A DNA stretch of 64,000 nt. Origin: Phyto melanocephala. Its lineage: Eukaryota; Arthropoda; Insecta; Diptera; Rhinophoridae. Location: contig OW799233.1 in the NCBI GenBank assembly GCA_941918925.1, positions 142,912,223 through 142,976,222 on the forward strand, given 5' to 3'. The position numbers and the translations under genes were made by a program. Shown piece after piece: positions 34,792-46,339 of the stretch. Every line of letters begins with the position of its first letter. Position 1 is the first letter of the stretch. Below the pieces are notes generated by a model. That model had not been told where the DNA came from. It saw only the letters and a program-made list of their open reading frames with translations, and did no database searches.

Positions 34792-35745
34792 TTGTCATTC
34801 CGTGTGACAGGTATCAAAGGTATCAAAATGTCAGTAATATTTGGGAGCAGATAGGTATTGGAAATCCGCCTAATCGCCATAAAACTTTCTAAAATATGAG
34901 CAAATAAACACGACTGTCTCTGTTTTTTCGCTTATTTTTACCGTAAAAATTAAAATGTTTCTGCCCTAGGATATTTGTAATGCCTTTGGAGATATTCATG
35001 AAAAATTTTGGATAAATTGGTCACTAATCGGCAAAGTTATAGGCAAAAATTATTTGGAAAAATATATTTTTTTTCAAATGCCTATATAATTTTTCAACAC
35101 GCTTAAGATACCAAATTATAAGCCACAGAAATTATTTCAGAGAAAAACTTACAAATCGGTTTTAAACAAACTGAGATATAAGCACAAAAGTGGAACTGCT
35201 TCGGTGTTTCTCTTAAAATTTACAAAAGAAAATGGATAGTTTTTCAGTTTTGATACAACCGAGAGAGTCAATCTTGAAATTCAATGAAAGGGAGTGAGTA
35301 TTTAAATATAGTTAGCTATGAAAAGAAAAAATCTAAGATGGCGTCTTAGATTAAATAGCGAATATATGAGTCAAAAATAGTTGTCACGACTTTGTCTCTT
35401 TTAACCCTAACAAGATTAGTATCAAATAAGGGGCATGACTATTTCAATGTAGTAAACTATTAAAAAAGTGTAAAATCGAAGATAATGTCTGTAACAAAGT
35501 GGCGGAACAAATATTTTTAACGCCAACAATATGTGTATCGAATGAAAGGGCTTGACTAGTAAAACACAGATAACTAATTAAAAATTCAAAATCATAGATG
35601 GCGTCGGAAATAATAAATAGAATGGCGTATTACATGAAATTTAAAATCTAGGCTTAACTACGGTGTGCTATTTACACCTATGTCCATGACGGTGAAGGGT
35701 ATATTCAGATCCAACACGGCCGAGTAAAATGGTCTAACCTGCTTA
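34792..35745 (+). mobile_element. D3 DINE-like element
   Basis: Starts TTTGTCATTCCGTGTGACAG, matching the D2 start at 61.92 kb, then AATATTTGGGAGCAGATAGG and CTAATCGCCATAAAACTTTC. Interior: GACTGTCTCTGTTTTTTCGC, ACACGCTTAAGATACC and several AAATGAAAGGGCTTGACTAG-like phrases. Ends GGTGAAGGGTATATTCAGAT and a decayed hairpin (AACACGGCCGAGT). Shares its 5' portion with D2 but replaces the T-rich interior. Non-coding. Confidence 0.65.
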
Positions 35746-36130
35746 TTTAGATATCAGATATAATAAATGAGTAGTTGTACAAATTTCATGTTTATATCTG
35801 TATGTGTAGATAATGAGGCATAAACTAATAAATACTTGCTTATTGAAGGACGTACGTATACAAATCCACACTAAGCAAAATAAGTAAATTATTTAAACTG
35901 TTGTTATGTTATATAAGGTTTTTAATTAAAATGTTTTAACACATTTAAAATTTTGTTAAGATTGTTTAACATTTTATTTACTTTAAAAATTGTATTAGAT
36001 TAGAAATTTAATTTAGAGTAGCTAAACAAGTATCGATTTTCTAGTTCCTACAAAGTTTTATGTCAATTTGGAAGTGAATCCAATAGTTTGTGAACACAAA
36101 ATTAAAAGACTAAAATAAATAAAAATAAAA
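35746..36130. other. AT-rich, no gene seen
   Basis: Nothing recognisable. Confidence 0.5.
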
Positions 36131-36203
36131 ATAAAACAAGTAGAAGCACTATATTCGGCTGTGCCGAATATTTTATAACCACCACCAATTTTCCGTACTT
36201 TTA

Positions 36204-36716
36204 TATCTACGGATTTTTCCGGCAATTTTTCGTTTCCCAGGAATGCGAGTTTTTTTTTCAATTTTCCGGGATCCCGCCGAAAAACAAATAACAAGTAAAT
36301 TTGTGTTAATTTAATAAAAAACTTGTTATTAAAAAGCATAAAATAGTTTATAATTATATATTTTATATTTTATTCGAACTTTTTTACTATATTTTAAATT
36401 TTCAATGTGAACCATATCCATTCTGGCTTAATTAATTAAATTTGAATTATAAAATTAAAAATGAAAGAATAAATAACTTAAGCCAGAATGGAAAATGGTT
36501 CAAATAGTTTATAATGTTAAAGAAACACTTCAAAACTATAAATATTATTAAAGAAACTTGAATTTAAAATTTTTATTGAAAAAAAAATATTATTCTCTAG
36601 ATACGAGATCAAATATGAGAACAAAAAACAAAAATACCGGTAATTCAGCTATGAGATCAAAAATAAAATCATTAGGATTCAATTTTAAAAACATGTAAAT
36701 ACAATGTATAATTAAA
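36204..36716 (-). mobile_element. hAT1 fragment inside D1
   Basis: CTACGGATTTTTCCGGCAAT and GTTTCCCAGGAATGCGAG match the hAT1 left part, followed by AAAACAAATAACAAGTAAAT and AAACTTGAATTTAAAAT landmarks. Ends within the hAT1 interior (CATGTAAATACAATG). It occupies the same D1 position as the copy at 6009. Confidence 0.6.
36407..36502. mobile_element. Minimal MITE (TIRs only)
   Basis: GTGAACCATATCCATTCTGG then CTTAA at left pairs with TTAAGCCAGAATGGAAAATG then GTTCA at right. About 95 bp in all, nearly a simple fold-back, sharing its inverted repeats with the right end of the core-bearing MITE at 18.1 kb but lacking the core. Inserted in the hAT1 fragment. Confidence 0.65.
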
Positions 36717-37290
36717 TAAATAAGAGCACTATATTCGGCTGTGCTGAATCTTTTACACCTATCACTAATTTTGCGTACTTTTATAGTACAAAATGTATTA
36801 TTTTGATATTAACAGTAATCGCTATGGAATAATCTCTTTAAACTGAAATATGTATCAGTTTCTTTGTATAACTTTGATATGCTAGTAAAATGTTTTCGTA
36901 AATTTAGTCTTTTAATGATACTGGGCGTTAAAGTAGGCTTATCAAAGTTGTTTCTGCTAATGAATACAGTTTAGATGTTTCAATATAGTCCTTTATTATT
37001 CCAAAATCTTTATTCATAGAGAAATTATATGAATTTTAGGTAAAACGTTATATGGGAGAAGGGCGTAAAAGTGGGCGTGTCACATTTATTTTCCGTTAGA
37101 ACAAAGCCTTTGACCAAAAAGCAATGTACGCAAGATTTTAGAATCGTACATTTAATTTTGACAGTTTTATGTGCGGTATACATTTTCGTATATTTTGATC
37201 TAAAACTCCTTTTCTAATGCATAGATTTAATTTTTGGGGAGAAATATTGTTTGATTCGAGAAATATATATTTGAAGTTTCATGATATTTA

Positions 37291-38033
37291 GCTGTTTAAG
37301 TTTTATTTGACTCAATACAAGTATTTGTATGTTTTTTCTGTCTCACCGTTTAGTAATACAAAAAATACGAAGCCAAAATAAACTTATCACATGGTAAAAA
37401 ACAATAAACATAGATCCATGCTAACAGCAGGGTATTCATACAATTTTCTTAAAGTGTAATGATAGGGGAGGAGTGAGTGCAAATCATATTTGACATTTAG
37501 AAACTGTTATGCTGGGCACGTCTTCATTACCACCACTACAAACATACATGTATATATAAACATAACTATGTACATAGTAGTTTATATTGTTTGCATATTT
37601 ATTTACAATCTGCATCCATACCCGCGGCCACAACCACACCTCATCACATCTTTGTACATGTTGTTAGCACAAATGTATTTATTTATGTATGCATGCATGT
37701 TTGCTTATTAATTGTTTATATGGTTACGCATTGATGATATAAAGAGGACTTGTTATTAATAATTGAACAATGTTATTGAACACGTTGTTGCTATTAACAT
37801 TTGTTGCTGTTGTAACATTTACGTTGTGTTTAAATTTGCAGATCCGCATTTATTAACGCATTCAAATAAAAAAAAAATGTGAAACAGGTTTAATACATTT
37901 CTTTATTTTACTTTAATACCTTTTTATATGCCTTTGCTTATCCACACAAAAAAATGAAATGTATGTGAAATGTATTTTAAAATATTTTTATATGAAAGAT
38001 TTGAAATAAAATACATTTCAAAATCATTTTAAA
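37291..38033. other. No gene seen
   Basis: No known element. A 13-bp stem GAAATGTATTTTA and TAAAATACATTTC lies at 37967-37979 and 38007-38019. Confidence 0.5.
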
Positions 38034-38404
38034 TTAACATATTGACTGCCAAGGCACTTTTAGAAAATAAGATGATCGGGGCCACATTATTTTTTTTTTC
38101 GTAATTTCTTCGAAAACATCAATATTGGAATTTAGGCCACCTTCAGTAAAAATTTTTTAAGTAATATTTTCTTAACGAAATCCAACAATATTTATATTCT
38201 AAAAACAAATTTAAACGCAAGTAATACAAAAGTACATCGAATATGTATGTACTTTAGGTTATTTTAGAATAAAACAGATGGATAGATGGAGAGAGACCGC
38301 GAGAAAGAAGGCAAAAAGGGTATAAACGTATTGCCTGGATTGTCCGCAAGACCCTTTTATGTGTTTAGTATGTTTTGGAAATCACCATAAACAAGTTTAA
38401 CGTA

Positions 38405-39170
38405 CAGACGAACTTCCTTATAGTGAACTTCTATATAATGAAGTTCTCCCTTTTATAAACTAAAATCAAGAACACAGCTTTTTCATCCGTATAACGAATT
38501 TCATACAGTGAATCTTTCTTAACTATAAAAAATATATTTTACGTTTGTTTTTGTCTCCATATAATAAACAATTTTTAGCAGCTTTATTTTACACCATTCA
38601 AAAAGAAAATAAGTAATATTTTTTGGATTCCCAAAATATGAAAATAAAAACAAAAAAGTTAATGATTTGCCTTTTACAATCAGTTGACCGAGTTCAGTGT
38701 ACGAAAATGACGCACCGGAGTAGTATTTCTCTTTAAAAAAAGGGTATTAGTAATTAATAAAGTTGAAGAAGGGGCATCAAAGAAAAAATATATATTCCGC
38801 CCTATGAAGATATTCTATGCAGTGTTTTAGAATGTCGTAGATTACGACAGATTATATCAGATGACGATGAAGAGAAACTGGATGGTAAAGTAAGGGCAAA
38901 TATTGATAAAACGTCGCCTACATTAGAACACGTTTCCTCTTCACTTAATGTACTACGAACTTTTTTGGAGTTGGAGAGCAACGTTCCGACGAATGTATTT
39001 AAATGTTTTAATGTAATTGACTCTTTTATTGATAAAGAAAAATGGAAAAATGTAGTTCAAATAAAAATTCCTGACTATTTTAAATAAATAAAAAAAACAA
39101 AAAATATTTCTGTATAATGAAGTTTCTATATAGTAAAATAATTGTCTGTCCCTATAGGGAAGTTCGACTG
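38405..39170 (+). mobile_element. pogo/Tigger-like element, internally deleted
   Basis: CAGACGAACTTCCTTATAG (38405-38423) and the complement of CTATAGGGAAGTTCGACTG (39152-39170) match at 17 of 19 positions, flanked by TA on both sides (38403-38404 and 39171-39172). CAGTCGAAC-type ends with TA duplication are characteristic of pogo/Tigger. A transposase tail is retained. Confidence 0.75.
38767..39087 (+). pseudogene. pogo/Tigger-like transposase, C-terminal tail
   Basis: A 106-codon open frame without an ATG, ending at TAA (39085-39087). It reads IPPYEDILCSVLECRRLRQI, an acidic SDDDEEKLDG stretch, then TLEHVSSSLNVLRTFLELES, NVPTNVFKCFNVIDSFID and the end IKIPDYFK. An acidic linker, a leucine-containing helix and a final T/P-D-F/Y-F are the layout of the C-terminal tail of pogo/Tigger (CENP-B-like) transposases. 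The HTH domains and DDE core, several hundred residues upstream in the family, are deleted. Together with the CAGTCGAAC-type ends this gives a consistent pogo identity, although tail similarity alone would be weak evidence. Confidence 0.6.
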
Positions 39171-39480
39171 TATTAATTTGTGTCTTTTCATTATAAAAAG
39201 AGGGAGTACTCTGTATAATAAAATTAATTAAATTTTTTTATCAAAAACATTTTCTTTTCTAAATAAGTTTTGAGCTGCGCCGAAACCATTTTTACAGAAA
39301 TTTCATGGGGGGCCATACATCATATTACTCTAATAAAATCTTAATTATCGTCTGCTACTATTGTGTGACATGGCTAGGTTGAATGAAAATCGAGTCGGAC
39401 ATATGTGTCCGACGTGGCGTAAACCACATAGTGCAGTGTCAAACATACATATGTGTCCAATGTGGCAGTCAATGTGTTAA

Positions 39481-40089
39481 TTTATTGTTTTATCTATAAT
39501 TTGAAAATATTAAACAAATGAAGAATTTGTTAAATAGATTTTTATAATGAATTGCCCTAAATTTTAAATGAAAATATAGATTAATAGTTTAGTTGCCATT
39601 AGAAGTTAAATTTGTAATCGCTTTTCGCGTTTTATGTCAACGATAATGTTACATATGTATTTTTTAGAGGCATAACTGATCGGTATAAACTTAAAATTTC
39701 ATATTATAATTTTTTTACTACGATAAATCTAGAGCTTGACTACACTACGTTCATTACTATTACACAGTATAAAACATTTAACGTTGGATTAGTTTGTCTC
39801 TTTTTGTAAAATGTTAATAATTTTTTAAAGCAAAATTCTTTGGATTTTTTAAATGATTATGTTTTTATTTATTCACCTAATCTAGAAAAAATGTTGTTCA
39901 GAAAACTCTTAACCTGAATTGATTTTATTTTTTATTAGACTTTTTTAATCTGCTGGGCATGTAATTTTTACGTCATATACACACCACTTGTCAGTTCGCC
40001 CGTATTGAACTACTACTGCAACCTAAGTAAAATTGTAAAAATCCTGTATTTGTAAAACTTAAAAATGATTGAAATTGCATGATTAATTT
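39481..40089. other. AT-rich, no gene seen
   Basis: Nothing recognisable. Confidence 0.5.
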
Positions 40090-40290
40090 TACAAAAAAAA
40101 ATTTTCAACATGCATTGTGAATCATGCTGTAAAATATTCTCTACCAAAAATAAATGAATAATAGATATTTAGGCATAAAGAGAATTTTTCATACTGATTA
40201 TATATATTATCAAAATAATAAATTTTGTGGTAAAAAAATTGGTGGTGGGTGTCAAAAATTTTCCACAGCCAGGTAAAGTGTTTTTACATG
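40090..40290 (+). mobile_element. D1-like 3' end, strongly decayed
   Basis: AATTGGTGGTGGGTGTCAAA then ATTTTCCACAGCCAGGTAAA and TTTTTACATGTTT at 40228-40291 corresponds base by base to the D1 3' end with many substitutions; the hairpin no longer pairs well. Confidence 0.5.
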
Positions 40291-40296
40291 TTTCTA

Positions 40297-41028
40297 CACG
40301 CAAAGAAGAAATATGGTTGTGGTAACCATAATCGAAGAGCAACATACTATGATTGAATTGTATGATTATCGTTATAACATATAATGGTTACCAGTCATCA
40401 TTATTATGTTCAATTAATGTATCATTCATTAATCATATATATGACTACAATTGAAATCGACAATCTTTGCTTTTTTACGGCAAATTATTGTGTATTGCTG
40501 TAACATACACATAGTGATTGTACTTACCAATTTAATTGCAATTTTTAAACAAATATTTTTATACATTTTCTCGTTTATTTGTAAATCTTCTTTGATTTTT
40601 CAAAATTTTTGTTCATTTTTTTGACAGCACAAACTTTTAAAATAATAACAATTTATTCAACAAGAAGAAGAACAGTTGAAATCCAATTATTATTAAGAAA
40701 ATCATAGCTTGATTAATTTGTAATCATACTGTTGTTTCATATATTATTTAATGTCTATTTTTAATTTTTAATGGTTTTGAATATAATGTTATTTTAATCA
40801 AACTAATTTTTTTAAATCATACTATTTTTAAATGATAACCATTTTGAAATTTTTACGAAAAGTCAACATTAAATGATACAATTCGAACAAAACCTTGATT
40901 ATCGTGACAAAATATATGATGAAATGAAACAAAAATAACTATTACTTGCTCTCGACAACCAAATATTGTTATAGGAACTATAGTATGACCGACGTGATCA
41001 TGTCGTAAACATGGTTTTTCTTTGCGTG
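40297..41028. mobile_element. M1: MITE with CACGCAAAG ends and TA duplication
   Basis: CACGCAAAGAAGAAATATGG at left and ATGGTTTTTCTTTGCGTG at right are inverted, with TA on both sides (40295-40296 and 41029-41030). Subterminal ATGGTT/AACCAT dyads occur near the left end. 732 bp, no coding. A 5' fragment of a second copy is at 52.2 kb. TA duplication suggests a Tc1/mariner-type mobiliser. Confidence 0.7.
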
Positions 41029-41030
41029 TA

Positions 41031-42295
41031 TTTATTTAAACTTTGGCTATTGACAGAAAATTAATTACTCCTTTTTGGGCTTTGTCTTCTATAATTTTTG
41101 TGTAAGTCCGAATTTTTATTTCAAAATCTATAGCCGCATTTTATAATATTTTATAAGAACGAAAATTAAGTTCATTATAATTACACAAATATTTTTTACT
41201 CGGAATTAAAAAGATTTTTTTTTTAAATTGAAATCAGTATAAAATTTTAAATTTTCGCTTTTGAATAAAAGAGTTTGAATTCGGAATACAGATCAGGCAC
41301 ATTCTGAGTAAAAATGTTAGTTGAACATAAACCCCGTATTTTGTATAGCAAAGATATTCTTCTAGTCTGCTTAAATACAGTGTAAACTTTCAAGTCAATA
41401 TACAATTAATGTACTATAAAACGATTACTAAGTTACTACTCTATCCTTTCGAGGTTAAAGATTAACACCGAATTTAAAAAAAAAATCGTAAAATTAATAA
41501 TGATATTCATAAAGTTTGTCTCTTTTAACATATATCAGACTTGATTTTAGTACTTTATCAAAGTTTTGTTGTAATTTATACAAAATAAATATGAAATTTT
41601 TATTTTCATTTTCTTATTTAAATAGCTTATGCCTAGAAAATTTGCATTTATTGTTATGCCAAAAGTATTCCCTAAGTAAATTTTTCTTTTCACATGTCAT
41701 GCACAAACCAATAAATCAAAGGATTTCCATATTTTTAAGTTAATATTATTGTTCCCGCTTGGCATACGTTTAAATTATAAATCTCAGAAGAAGTTAAAAG
41801 GTTTCAAGAATAGCAAAAATGATGTCATGATTATATTAATAGATTTTCTATGATGTGCAGATAAATCATAATTTTTTTAAATTTTATTTATACAAAAAGA
41901 TTAAAATAAACTGACCTGGGTATTTATTTAAATTCTGCATGATGTTAGTATATTAAAAATGATATTTATTTACAACTAGTTGGAATTTTGAATTATTTTA
42001 ATATTAAAGATACGTTCACATTTGGCAAATATTTGATCAAATATGTATAATGACTATGTTTAAACCAAATATCAATGGATTGATATTACTATAAATTAAC
42101 ATTTATTTGTTAAGTGAGAAATTAATTCAGTCTAGTGATTAAATTAATTTCGTCAAATTTGTGCGTAATAAGGACAGACCATAAGAAATTTGTCTCATAT
42201 TTGTTATCCCAAAACCAGCTAAATAAAACAAAGATTAATATTTTAAAATAACATGAAACTTACTTTTTTCGAAAGATATCTTCTGTCATTTTAAT
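41031..42295. other. AT-rich, no gene seen
   Basis: Nothing recognisable. Confidence 0.5.
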
Positions 42296-42520
42296 TTAAA
42301 TATAATTTCTGACATATGTATGACTCTCCAACATTTGTATACGTATATCGGCAACTACGCGGCAAATGTTGTCCTCCAAGTGATCAATCATTTCGTGCAT
42401 ATCGTCATACACTAGCGACTTTACATATTTCCATAGAAAACCGTCTAGCGGCGTTAAATCGCACGATTTTGGAGGCCAAATTACGGGTCCGAAACGTGTC
42501 GCTATGCTGTTACAAAACGT
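42296..42520 (-). pseudogene. Mariner/Tc1-superfamily transposase C-terminal fragment
   Basis: The minus strand reads RFGPVIWPPKSCDLTPLDGF then LWKYVKSLVY, DDMHEMIDHLEDNICRVVAD and IR, ending at a TAA (42296-42298). This is the C-terminal part of the WFQQDGATCHTA-type insect transposases. The third catalytic Asp is retained in TPLD, though the usual L-D-Y/F-F-L-W-G appears as LDGFLWK. Upstream sequence does not continue the family, so the first two catalytic positions are missing here. The open frame on the opposite strand over the same bases is a shadow. No inverted repeats were found, so the parent element is unknown. Confidence 0.85.
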
Positions 42521-42989
42521 TTCCTAGCAAATGTTCTGACTAGCAACATTTTTGAGGAAATACGAAACAAAGATTCTACCAGCCAATAAAGCAAACTAAA
42601 CAGTCACTTTTTCCGCACAGAGAAAATAGTATCGGTTGTGAGTACCGCACTAAATTGTTCAAACACCTCATAAATAGGTGTTGAATATCAGTCTGGCTTT
42701 TGGAATTTTGTTTGCTAGTGTTTATTCGTTGTGTAAGAAAATAACTTAGTGTCTGGTCATTTAAGCCGCAATCGTTTAATTCTACAAAAATTATTTTTGT
42801 TTGTAGAAACCAAAAACAATCAATTCGAATTGCACCACTTGTTATTAAATAGTTACTTTTTATATGCATAATATCAAAGAATGACCACAGAGCGAAAAAA
42901 AACTAAAAAATATACAAGGTTTTTATACTCACTATCAAAAACTCGAACCGAAAAGTTAAGGAAATAAAATTTTGGCAGAATATTTTTAA
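42521..42989. other. No gene seen
   Basis: No recognised element. TTGTTTGCTAGTG at about 42708 includes a CTAGT but no Helitron-like hairpin. Confidence 0.5.
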
Positions 42990-43945
42990 TACATAAAGAA
43001 TGTTTATTATTGAAAATGGGCTTAATTGTATAATGGGAAAAGGGTTTAACTTATAATGCAGGAGTAGTTCAAAAAGTCTTTTTTAAAATCAAATAGAATA
43101 CGATTTTGTCTAAACTCATTGACGTAGAACAGTTAGATTTAGCAAGAATATATCCAGAATAAAAATATCTTTCTTTAAAAATTGCTCAAATCTATACATT
43201 ACAAACGGAGTTATAGATCAAAATGTACAAAAATTTATGTCTTTTTCCGTCAATTTAAAATATAAAACTTACTGAAACTGATAAAAGTACACGCCCACTT
43301 TTACGCCTACCTCCCATACAACACTTATTTTAAATTCATATAATTTCTCTATGGACAAAAATTTTTAAGAATAAAGAACTCTTTTTCAAAATATCTAAGT
43401 TAAGTTCATTAGTAGAAATTTCTTTGATACTCCTAGTTAAACTCCAACTTCTCACATAGACATTATCAGTGAAACTTAAAATCTCATAAAACCGGCAATA
43501 TTAGAAGTATTATGATGAATTTTCGAATATGTAGCTTGCTGGTTTATTTTTTTATAATGGTAAAAAATAAAGTCAGAAGCGTACTAAAAACGCCAACCAC
43601 CTCGTTTTATCTTAAATTCATATTATTTTTTTATGGACAAAAATAACTTTATAATGGATTATGTAAGATAAATACTAACATTACTTATATTATTTTAAAA
43701 GTAGGAGGTGCCGTGCCCAAAAATTCATACCAATTCATACTCTTCAGTTTCCGTTAAAATACAATATTGTAGTAAAAAGGAAAATAAGTTAATAGCAATT
43801 CGAAGTTACACAGAGAAATGAATACATATTTTTTTGGTATAAAGAAATTAATACAAAGCGATTACTGTCAATAACAAAAACATTAATTTTGTGCTTTAAA
43901 CGTACATAAAATTGGTAGTGAGTATCAAAAATTCGGAACACATAT
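42990..43945 (+). mobile_element. D1-like element, diverged, 5' truncated
   Basis: GAGTTATAGATCAAAATGTA then AAAATTTATGTCTTTTTCCG, ACACGCCCACTTTTACGCCT and ACCTCCCATACAACAC follow D1 order. Two further unit-like parts, then AAAATTGGTAGTGAGTATCA and AAAATTCGG, where it stops before the 3' hairpin. About as decayed as the 31.4 kb copy. Confidence 0.6.
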
Positions 43946-44160
43946 CACCATATCTTAAAATAAAAATGGGAACCCTATTACTATTGTAATTAAACTTTTT
44001 CTGTATAAAATAATTTACATTATACAAAGTAGAGGGATAAAATTGCAATAGAAATATAGCAAGAAAAATGATGAGTTGGTCGAACAAATTTTTAAATTAC
44101 TACATACGGATATACATATTTCTAAATTTTTTTAGTACCTCAATACTCAATAGTATTAAT

Positions 44161-45356
44161 AACAAGTAAGAGCACTATATTCGGCTGTGCCGAATCTTTT
44201 ATACCCACCACCAATTCTGTATACATTTAAAACACAATATTTATTATTTTGTTAATCACTATGGAATAATCTCTTTATAATAAAATATGTATCACTTTCT
44301 TTGTAGAGGGTGGTTAAATTTTAAGGGCCCATGTTGAAGGTGAACTACACCTAGTCTTTAAATTTGTTTTCTGCATTTCACTTGACATTTCTAAATCTCA
44401 AACTTACTAAATTTGATCCGTGGAAAGATACGCAATCGAGCAACGCTTTAAAATATTAAAGATTTTTATAAAAATGGGAGTTCAAATCAAAATGCATTTT
44501 GTGCACTTCGTAATTCTTTTGGTCAACATAATCGTTCAAATTCGTCCACAATCGGGAGAATTGTAAAAAATATTTAAATTTCTGCAAAACAGGTCTGTAT
44601 AAAAAGTTAAAAAATCTGTGAATGCCTTCTTAGTTCGTTGAATGGAACCATTGCTGGTTTTTGCGATAGTATGGCAAAAGAGCAGTCAACCTCGCCTCAT
44701 CATCATGCCCAAAAATTGAGCATCAACAACGAATTGATTTTCCATTACAAAAAAGCGTCTCACCAAAAAGCAAAGTATGAAAAATTTCAGAGTCGTACAT
44801 CCAATTTTGTTGCTTTTATGACGTTTTTGTTTTTATGTATACCGAAAAATACACTGTGCGGTATAAATTTTCGTACATTTTGATCGACAAATCCTCTCCT
44901 AATGCATAGATTTAGATAATTTTCGGGAAAAAATATTTTTTTTACTCACGAAATGTATATTCGAAGTTTCTTGAGTCTACGTTAATGCGTTTGGACACAA
45001 TTCCATTTTATTCGATGTTTGAAGGACACGGTTTTTTGGACCTACTCTTGCCTTTCGAGCTATAACTCTCTTCCTAATATTCCGATTTAGCCCATTTTCA
45101 ATACCAATAAACAAACCATGTCTATAAGAAAGATTCTGGCAAAATTTGAGCCTCCTAGCTTTTTCGGTGCGACCTCTATCGTGCTTTCAACAGACGGACA
45201 GACGGATGGACGGACAGACATAGCTGGATCGTCATCAAATCAAACCCTGATTCAGAATATATATACTTTATGGGGTCTAGAATGAATATTTCGATGTGAT
45301 ACAAACGGAATGACAAAATGAATATACCCCCACTATTTTTTTGGTGGCGGGTATAA
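44161..45356 (-). mobile_element. D1 element with a large internal deletion
   Basis: Both termini are present: 3' hairpin ATTCGGC-TGT-GCCGAAT (44179-44195) and 5' hairpin CCCCCACTA...TTGGTGGCGGGTATA (45327-45355). The Mar1 MITE starts at 44306 but breaks off near 44730 and joins D1 block TTGATTTTCC...AAAAAAGCGTCTCACC directly, so the right half of Mar1 and the whole 288-bp array are missing. Microsatellite at 45192-45219. Very similar to the copy at 421 otherwise. Confidence 0.75.
44306..44730 (+). mobile_element. Mar1, left part only
   Basis: GAGGGTGGTTAAATTTTAAG at the same D1 position as in the 421 copy. Its right inverted repeat is lost in the host's internal deletion. Confidence 0.65.
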
Positions 45357-45722
45357 AAAATATACAAATTTTTATGAATGCCTCCATTGATTTGGTATGC
45401 AACAAATATAAGATAAATTTTTATAAAATTAAACAGAATCATATTAGATTTATATCTACGAATTTTATATGTTTGATTACATATAATAGACGATAAAAAA
45501 GCATTTGTTTCTAATCTATAACTTTCCATTCTATATGTACGATTACAAACGTAATATAATTCTTTTGTTAAAATTCTAATCAAATACGAAAATTTAAATA
45601 CCTAAATGCAAATGGAAAATCGACAAAGTAAAAACCAATTTCTACAAACTTGCAAGTCTTTTAAAAATCTTTTTATAGACCTTATTCCAACATGTTATCT
45701 AAGAGTCTTAGTACAATTCTTT
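45357..45722. other. Spacer between two head-to-head D1 elements
   Basis: AT-rich, no gene. It would be the loop of the large inverted repeat formed by the flanking D1 copies. Confidence 0.6.
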
Positions 45723-46339
45723 TTATACCCCCACCAAAAAAATGGTGGGGGTATATTCATTTTGTCATTCCGTTTGTAACACATCGAAATATCCATTTTA
45801 GACCCCATAAAGTATATATATTCTGAATCAGGGTTTGATTTGATGACGATCTAGCTATGTCCGTCCGTCTGTCCGTATGTCCGTCTGTCCGTCTGTTGAA
45901 AGCACGATAGAGGTCGCACCGAAAAAGCTAGGGGGCTCAAATTTTGCCAGAATCTTTCTTATAGACAAGGTTTGTTTGGTATTGAAAATGGGCTAAAGCG
46001 GAATATTAGGAAGAGAGTTATAGCTCGAAAAGCAAGAGTAGGTCGAAAAAACCGTGTCCCTCGAACATCGAATAAAATGGAATTGTGTCCAAACGCATTA
46101 ACGTAGACTCATGAAACTTCGAATATATATTTTCTGAGTAAAAACAATATTTTTTCCCAAAAATTATCTAAATCTATGCATTAGGAGAGGAGTTATCGAT
46201 CAAAATGTACGAAAATTTATACCGCACAGTGTATTTTTCGGTATATTTAAAAACAAAAACGTCATAAAAGCAACAAAATTGAATGTACGACTCTGAAATT
46301 CTGCACACTTTGTTTTTCGGTGAAACGCTTTTTTGTAAC

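Larger units (their letters stand above)
36137..37290 (-). mobile_element. D1 fragments, hAT-carrying subfamily, plus a second D1 3' end
   Basis: Left 3' terminus at 36137-36190 (hairpin ATTCGGC-TGT-GCCGAAT), then a hAT1 fragment, then a second 3' terminus at 36718-36760 (ATTCGGC-TGT-GCTGAAT) continuing into D1 sequence with an empty Mar1 site (TTTGTATAAC at about 36863), GGGAGAAGGGCGTAAAAGTG and the block ending near 37290. The microsatellite and 5' hairpin are missing. Two 3' ends in tandem imply one D1 piece next to another or a rearrangement. Confidence 0.6.
38038..39476. mobile_element. Probable piggyBac-like element, non-coding, host of a pogo insertion
   Basis: TTAA at 38034-38037 followed by CATATTGACTGCCA, and TGGCAGTCAATGTG followed by TTAA at 39477-39480: 13 of 14 inverted positions match, and TTAA is the diagnostic piggyBac target. 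Near the right end TCGGACATATGTGTCCGACG and a second CATATGTGTCC are small inverted motifs. No transposase is recognisable. The pogo-like element lies inside it. Confidence 0.6.

Noticed and set aside
45176..45583. 135-residue open frame on the minus strand
   Set aside because: Its start part is the D1 microsatellite and 5' hairpin region and the remainder AT-rich spacer.
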